Origin: Sacculina carcini
Taxonomy: Eukaryota > Arthropoda > Thecostraca > Sacculinidae
Assembly (NCBI GenBank): GCA_916048095.2
Contig: OU696573.1
Coordinates: forward strand, 4,095,535-4,159,534
Reading direction: 5' to 3'
Length of the DNA stretch: 64,000 nt
This document shows, piece after piece, positions 57,203-64,000 of the stretch. The notes beneath the pieces are model-generated. The model saw only the letters and a program-made list of their open reading frames with translations. It ran no database searches and had not been told where the DNA came from. The position numbers and the translations under genes are program-made. Within the stretch, counting starts at the first letter, position 1. The number at the start of each line of letters is the position of its first letter.

Positions 57203-58082
57203 TAGGGCTGCCAAAAGTTGATAAAGTTAATTTTTCACCTAAAGGTTGCTTTTTCATAAGCTACCTAAAACTGCATGAAAAAGTTGTGTACGATAATTAG
57301 TAAAAAAAATTATTAGGTTACCAAAAATGAATTTTTCATCGTTAGGTTACTTTTTTTGCTTTTAGGATACTTTTTATCGTCAGGTTACTTTTTTTATTTT
57401 TCTTGTTATTATGTCACTTTACCACGGAGTGTGGTGACTTTCTGCAGATAAGAGGCACAACAACGGTATATATGAGGATAAAATAGGAAAAGAGATGGAA
57501 TATTAGTTCTGAAGATCAAGAAATGTCAAAATGTCTGCTGTTAGGACTTAGCAATTGAAACTCACCTTAATATCTGCGCTACTTGATATGTATACGTTTT
57601 TGGGTACGCAGGATAGCGTCATTCCATTTTAGGAAATGTTCACGAACCGGAGGGTGTCGTGAGATGTTTGGAGCGTGGTATAGTACTATGTGTGAGCTCT
57701 CGATACCAGATACTGCACTGTAGCACTTGGCAGTACGCATTTACTTAAACATGAATTAGCACGTGATTTTCAGGGCGTGAGATATCGCTTTTTTCCCACG
57801 TTTGACATATATAAGACTGTGAGCTCAGGGTGCTGCATATGGAAGGACGGGGGGCATTCACTCTTGCAGTGTTTACGCTCACACAAATATACAAGCTGTA
57901 GTACGTGCTATTTGATAAAAAGTTCCATTGAGACAATATAAAGAACATTATTGCGACCATTACTGAACAATATTTACATTGGCAAGTAGTGTATTTCACT
58001 TTTGTATTAGCTTTCCACTTGAGATTGCATTTTGATGTTTATGCTCCTTTTTGCGATGTTAACCAAATAATATTAAGTCACT
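57203..58082. mobile_element. Long hAT-like element, copy 2 (truncated)
   Basis: It begins TAGGGCTGCCAAAAGTTG and follows the inverted order of the 26548 copy: AAGCTACCTAAAACTGC, then GCAGATAAGAGGCAC, then GCTTTCCACTTGAGATTGC, then CCAAATAATATTAAG. It breaks off near 58082 where LINE 3 starts. No transposase frame is present. Confidence 0.7.
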
Positions 58083-60210
58083 TTTGGTGGTTTTCTTCCT
58101 TTCACCTCCTCGCCATCGACCGTCCTCCCTCGTTATCCCTCGCCAATGCTAAATGGACTATCGCCTTTTAGCGATTCTTCCCTTCCTCTTTCTATTTCAA
58201 CGCAATTTCCCTGTCGCTCTTCCATCTCTTTCCTCTCCTGTTCCTCACTTCCCTCCCTTCCACCTAGTCCACATTTTAACTCTGAGTATCTTACAATTTG
58301 ATTTCTCAACATCAGATCGGCTCGAAATATGACGACTCACATATCCCACCTCTTTGCCTCACATAATCTGTATATTCTCTGTCTTGCCGAAACCTGGCTC
58401 CTTAATTCTGACATTTCCTCATTACCTGCTCACTTACCTTCCTGTTCTTTATTCCTACACAAATCGCGCGACAGTTCTAAGTTTTCGGGTGGTGGGGTAG
58501 GTTGTCTATTCTCCAAAGATCTCTCCATTTCGTCTTTTTCCAATCTGGTTTCTTCTCCCACCTCATTCGATTTCCTAGCTCTCACCCTTTGGGTCGCCTC
58601 TTCTAACAAGTTTTGCATCCTTATCATTTACCGTCCCAATCATCCCGGCACTTCCGCGATTTTTTTCAAGAGTTTCCTCCTCTCATTAAAGCGGTCTCGT
58701 CTATTTTCTCCAGCCATTTTATCATACTCGGCGACTTTAACTTCTGGCTTGACTCACCCTCGGCCAATTCTTACTGCTTGAATTTTATCTCATTACTTAC
58801 TTCCCATGGTCTCTCTTAGTCTTCTCTCTCTCCTACACATATATCTGGCCATACACTTGATCTAGTCCTGTTTCCCTCCCCATTTCTCTCGTCTGATCCT
58901 GTCCCTTCCGATGTCTTTGTATTTCCTCCTGATTCCTCTGTCTCTGACCATAGCCTACTTTTTTCTACTCTGCCGCTGACTTGTCCCCCTTCTCATACTC
59001 CGTCCTGCTATCGTAACTACAAATGTTTCAATTCCATTCAATTTCACTCAATATTATCCCCTGTCTCCCTATCACTGCTCTGTATTTTCTTCCTCCCCAT
59101 GATATCTATCCATACTTTTCTTCCGCACTCTCCCATATAAATAATCGTATGTTCCCCATCATCACTCGCTCATCTTCCTCTCGCTCTCCTCCTTGGTCAT
59201 CTCCTCAGCTTCGTGTACTCAAATCTCTTCAACGATATCTTGAGCGTACCTGGAGGCGTTCACGATCTTCTTCCGATTGGCTTTTGCTTTGCTCCCCTTG
59301 CTCATCTTTCACTTCTACTCTTTCTGCTGCTAAAAGTAGCTACTATAGCTCCAAACTCTCGTCCATTTCTCGTTCCACCAGATCATTGTGGTCCACTCTG
59401 AGCTCTCTCTGCGGTCTTCACTCTCTTGCTTTCTCCTCTCCTCTAACGGCTCTCGAGCTCTCAACATTTTTATCTGAAAAAGTAAACCTCACACAATCGA
59501 GTATTCCCACCAATTGTGCTGCTTTCACTCACAATTTCACTCATCACCGGCTTACGTCCTTATCTCACATTGATCTTCATGATACCCTTTCCCTCGTTTC
59601 CTCTTTCAAGCTATTCTTCTCAGCAGCTGATCCCATCAACATCCTTGCTATCTCAAATCTCTTCCTTCCCTGGTTCCGTATCTTTTCCATCTTATCAACT
59701 CCTCTTTTCTTCACTGCCAGCTTTTCGCTGACAAAAATGCGATTGCCCGTCCGATTCTTAAGAAGCAGAACCTTGACCCTTCTATACTTAGTAACTATCA
59801 TCCTATATCTCTTCTGAGCTTTGCAACTGAACTTCTCGAGTTCGCTAACTCCGCACAACTTTCCTCTTTCATCTGTCAGTTTATTGATCCCTTCCAATCC
59901 GGGTTTCGCGCTTCTCATTCTACTGAATCAGTTCTTCTTTCAATCTCCAACGGCATCCTTTCACACTTATCGTACCGTCGCTCTGTTCCTCTCGTTCTTC
60001 TCGATATTTCCTCCGCCTTCGACCTTGTTAATCACTCTATCCTAATTCACGACTTCTCTCATCTTGGTATCTCCTCTTCTGCTCTCTTTCTCCTTAAATC
60101 GTACCTTTCGGGAAGGACCTACTCTGTCAACTTCAATTCCTCTGTATCTGATCCTATCCATCTTTCATCAGGTGTCCCTCAGTGATCTATTCTTGGTCCG
60201 ATCTAAACTG
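58083..60210 (+). mobile_element. LINE 3: CR1/L2-type copy, 3' truncated
   Basis: Pyrimidine-rich sequence (58083-58280) may be 5' UTR or ORF1 remnant. It is followed by endonuclease and RT. The element stops soon after the GVPQ block, with no C-terminal part or tail. It is related to LINE 2. The 5' edge cuts the hAT copy. Confidence 0.75.
58281..60210 (+). pseudogene. LINE 3 endonuclease-reverse transcriptase remnants
   Basis: The endonuclease start has LNIRSARN before ATG 58329, then LCLAETWLLNSD (about 58380) and ILIIYRPNHPG (about 58610), with GDFNFW in a shifted frame (58730). The linker and early RT occupy 59023-59817. The RT block has QSGFRASHSTESVLL (about 59897), LLDISSAFDLVNHSIL (about 59998) and LSSGVPQ ending at a TGA (about 60183). 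YADD is missing because of the truncation. At least three frameshifts. The AETW and YRPNHPG motifs support an APE-type CR1/L2-like LINE. Not functional. Confidence 0.78.
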
Positions 60211-60515
60211 TTTTAAATGCAACCTTTTGCAATTTCTTGCTTTTAGCACAGCTTTTTCAACTTTTTCATTTTTAAGAGCAACTACTTGGATTCAGGATTT
60301 TTTTTAATTTAGTACAATCTTTTTACACTATCAGTATCAATTATCAGTTGTAAAGTTGTACAATGCAGCATATGTCCATATATTGTCATCATAAACTCGA
60401 TATACATGTATTTGGAATACGTGTGAACATTGTGTCCGTGCGTTGTACGAGACACTTTGCGTTAGTACGTTCTCATAGACATAATGTAGAGCACCTTTAC
60501 CTTTTACAATTTCAT

Positions 60516-60703
60516 TTGTCCCAACTGAAATCAAAATTGTCCCAACTGAAAACAAAATTGTCTCAACTGATATCAAAATTGTCCCAACTAAAACAAAATT
60601 GTCCCAACTGAAATCAAAATTGTCCCAACTGAAATCAAAAATGAGCCAAATAAAATCAAAGTTATCCCAACTGAAATCAAAATTGTTCCAGCTAGAACCA
60701 CAA
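60516..60703. repeat. 21-bp minisatellite, nine copies
   Basis: Head-to-tail units of the type TTGTCCCAACTGAAATCAAAA with scattered changes. The same unit forms the terminal repeat of the surrounding element, so the array grew from its left end. Confidence 0.9.
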
Positions 60704-61124
60704 TGTATGTTATACACAGTTTGCAATTTGATTTGAGAAAAGTGAAAATGGATTAAATTCATTATATTTCACAAATTATGAGTATTTATTTGAAATGTTT
60801 AGAAGTGTTGAATGAGATTAAGTGATATAGGAATTATTTCAGCTATAAACCCACTATAGTGATATCGAGTACATTTATATATGTATGACAAATTTATTAA
60901 TTATATTCAATTCAATTACAATACAGATATGTACTACTTACTATGTACTATACAATTATGTGTTATGGTATGTACTAAAATTACAATGCATATATGTACT
61001 GCATGTGCTTACTTTATGAGGAACATTATCAGCCAGTATACCAGTGTTAGAGATTTTGCAGAGTCACTGCTCTGTGTCAGTGTATAGATCCACTGCTCTC
61101 GGAGAGCACTCGCAATCAAATCGT

Positions 61125-61128
<4 letters not shown>

Positions 61129-61191
<63 letters not shown>
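61129..61191. repeat. (CA)n microsatellite
   Basis: About 62 bp inside the TIR element. Confidence 0.9.
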
Positions 61192-61197
<6 letters not shown>

Positions 61198-61961
61198 CAC
61201 ACACACACACAGATCTACAGAAACATCACACTTTCAGAGACGGTACACTCCATCTTATGGCAAGTGTTGAGGCATCACGTGCGAATAACGCTTGTCGATG
61301 CTAGCCATCTGTACTATGTTCAATATAGTATGGTATATATTTTTGTATATGGTGTCTATTTGTGTGTGCGAGGTAGTGTGAGTGTATGTATGTTGTATGC
61401 ACGTGCTATGAGCGAGCGCAGTATTACCAAGGAGTGAACTGTTGCCGGTGTGGGAGTGCAGGGGGTTGGGCAGTGCGCGCCATAGGGCAGTTGTTTGCTC
61501 AGAACGTTCGTGCGTTTGTTTGTTAGTGAAGGTGTTTTAGTGGGCCATGTTACGTTGTGATTTTGTTGAGTTGTGATATCTTGCATTTTTGCTTGAATTT
61601 AAGTGCACGCGCTGATGGTATTCATTCAAATGGTTTCTTGTTGGCGGGCGTGAGATTGCAATGCCATCGTGCGCTTGTCTTCTAATACGTCTTTCGTCTT
61701 ATATGTTGGATGGTTTTACAAGCTAACCATCCTTTAACAGTGAGTGACCATATAACAGCTTACAGTTGAACAGGACCTCCTATAATTATCGAAATAAAAA
61801 TATTGAGAACAAATAATGTAAAAATAACAATATATAAATATTGAGAACAAAGTCATTAAATACTGGTCATTTCAGTTTGAAAATATTAAATTCCAATTAT
61901 GAGAGTGTTAAATTCAGTTGTGACAATTTTGATTTCAGTTGGGACAAATGAAATTGTGAAA

Positions 61962-63780
61962 AATATAGTTAGATCAACACCACTGGAATGATCAGATAAT
62001 GTTTTCTCTGCAAAATCGATTAAGACCATGGAACATTCAACAAATTAACATCGAGTGAGTCCAATCAAATTATATCGAGGATTTATATATCACTACCAGG
62101 CATCAGTGCGACAGACTCAATAGACTAGACAAGCATGTGAAACACACAATCTTAACGCAACCGCGAATATATAAAATACATTAAGTAGAAACAAAAACGT
62201 GAAACTCTCAAAGTGTAATGTTAAGGAGTGATTTCAGTGTTTAAATTTGATTACCCTGTTATTTTGGTGATATTTTAGCGAAACATTGAGCTCAACTTAT
62301 TATTGCAACTATTAGCGATTTTTAACGCATCCAAATGTGACCCTTTTCGCCAGTGAGGTGACGGTTGAAGCTCATGAAGCATGCAATCCTAGCACAACCG
62401 CGACTGCTTAAAAAGTATTGTGGTAATAGTTATGGAATGTAAAAAGTACAAATTTTTCTCACAACAAGTACGTTTTTCATAAATAAATATATTTCACTAC
62501 TCTTTTACGGGTTTTAGTGAAGTTTCTGAAAATTTAATGTGCAACGTTTTAGCGCAATTTTTATGTTTTTTTAGCGCAAGTTTTCTTTATTTTTAGCGCA
62601 CCAAAAGGTCAACCTAATTATAACATATGTATGTTTGGTGCTAGTTCATGTATATAGGCATGCATGTGCTTATATGCATGCACTTTCATGCAGTATTAGT
62701 CATGTGATGACGAATATCTCAATATCTTGACGTGTTAGTCTCAGTGAGCTGGCAATTCCTCCCGCACAACTAGAGACCATTGTGGAATAGTATGTTAGCA
62801 TATCTAGCCAGGCATACTGTACCGTCGTGCACAAGTGTATTGCGGAGCTCCCTTGCACAATCTTTTTAATGCCTACAATAAACCTACCATGTTGGCTGAC
62901 TCATACTGCGAAAAATACACTTTTTCATGGGTAGTGTAATGATATTTTGCGCCTAATTTGGTTTACGCCAAGGGTGGCAACTAAGCCATACCTGGCAATA
63001 TTGTCATTTTGTATCTCTGTGTTTATTGTGTCTCGTCAAAGGCTCTACGGTGATGTGGTGTTGTTGCTTATCAAGTAACTGTATTTTTGTATATGTCATC
63101 TGATAATGTGAATATTTGTAACATATTATTTTGGTGTTGTTTTCAGATGTACTTAGTTGTTTTAGTTGAATAAAACCTTAAGTAGAAGGTCGAGGGTTTT
63201 CGGAACGCGACAGGTAGCAATGCGACCACGATAGCAATTGCGAGCAATTGATATTTTAAATTTTATAATATATCACTCATATCTAATATTATTATTATCA
63301 GCATTATGATTAATATTACTATTATTATTACAATTCAATAAACACAACAAAATGCTTAATGCCTGAGCGCTATAATTTGTGCGGCCACAATTATCATGTT
63401 TTTTGGATTTGTAGAGAGAGCCAGAGAGACCAGTAATATCATTAATTAAGAAAACTACACTGGAAATGGAATAAGGTGAGACGAAATCAGATCTGTTCAT
63501 TGCAGTCTGGATATTTAGTCGTGAAAAGTTTCAAATTCTTACGAACTTGGATGTTTCTCTACGCTAAATCGATTAGACCAAATGTAGATGCATCGAAAAA
63601 ACAAACGTTCGTATTTGCGTGAGCTACTCAAATCCAATAATAAAAGGTGATTTCAACCAAACATTTACAGCCTGGCATATTTATCACACAAATTACTTTA
63701 TCTGGCTTCAATGGCTTAAGGTATTTTTTCCTTAATTCCATATATTTCTGCCAATAGTTTCCAAGATCGAAAAGTACACA
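61962..63780. other. Intergenic, no gene
   Basis: AT-rich. TTTAGCGCA phrases recur at about 62275-62600 without a clear repeat structure. Confidence 0.4.
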
Positions 63781-63785
63781 TGCCA

Positions 63786-63885
63786 CTCAACATACAGTAA
63801 CAAAAGTAACAACAGTAACAACAGTACATACAGTACATACAGTACATACAGTACATACAGTACATACAGTACATACAGTAACAAC
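63786..63885. repeat. Minisatellite of ACAGTACAT and ACAGTAACA units
   Basis: About ten 9-bp units: ACAGTAACA units at each edge and ACAGTACAT in the middle. Confidence 0.85.
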
Positions 63886-64000
63886 AATCACGCACGAGAC
63901 TCACAGAACCTAAGCACCTTTATCAAGTGAGCACTAAAAATCACCTATTTACTAATACAATACATGATATTTACAGCCATTTCACCATATTCACTCACAC
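63886..64000. other. Window edge, nothing seen
   Basis: No feature. Confidence 0.5.

Larger units (their letters stand above)
60502..61961. mobile_element. 1.45-kb terminal-inverted-repeat element
   Basis: The left end ACAATTTCATTTGTCCCAAC (60506) recurs as its complement ending at 61957, with about 45 bp of near-identity. The interior is non-coding, with a minisatellite at the left and a CA tract in the middle. A target duplication was not identified, so the class is open. Confidence 0.6.

Noticed and set aside
60516-60703. CRISPR-like array
   Set aside because: The repeats are head to tail with no spacers, in a eukaryotic genome.

Overview
This is invertebrate-type metazoan genomic DNA: AT-rich, intron-rich, microsatellite-rich and crowded with transposons. 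No prokaryotic gene organisation is visible. The phylum cannot be fixed from the sequence alone.

The only host gene I can support is a metabotropic glutamate receptor (mGluR, family C GPCR) on the minus strand. Its eight coding exons run from 55949 down to 13740, and every junction has GT/AG ends and matching phase. The predicted protein is about 953 aa: signal peptide, Venus-flytrap ligand-binding domain, cysteine-rich domain, seven transmembrane helices and a short tail. Its introns range from 473 bp to 19 kb and hold most of the window.

Layout by region. 1-13.4 kb (downstream of the gene): pogo/Tigger-like and Mutator-like transposase remnants, a decayed Ty3/Gypsy element primed by tRNA-Trp (4196-9242), a hAT MITE and a 130-bp tandem repeat. 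13.7-31.2 kb: mGluR exons 8 to 3 with a piggyBac relic, several hAT MITEs, a tRNA-derived SINE and many CA/TG tracts in the introns. 31.2-50.2 kb (intron 2): two LINE copies, a palindromic pair of MITEs, SINEs, a broken Gypsy element and a fresh, apparently intact LTR retrotransposon (44709-49311). 50.2-55.9 kb: exons 2 and 1 with a second SINE family and a hAT MITE between them. 56-64 kb (upstream of the gene): a second long hAT copy, a third LINE and a 1.45-kb terminal-inverted-repeat element with a 21-bp minisatellite.

The strongest discoveries are three. First, the fresh LTR retrotransposon has identical 308-bp LTRs, a 5-bp target duplication, intact gag and pol, and a textbook -1 frameshift signal (GGGAAAC, 6-nt spacer, 11-bp stem with a possible pseudoknot), yet no recognisable tRNA primer site or polypurine tract. 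Second, the 104-nt mGluR exon 3 sits between a (GU)30 tract and a complementary (CA)20 tract, each about 8 nt from its splice site. Third, several hAT MITE families can be delimited exactly by inverted repeats and 8-bp target duplications. I found no evidence for a wholly new multi-gene system.
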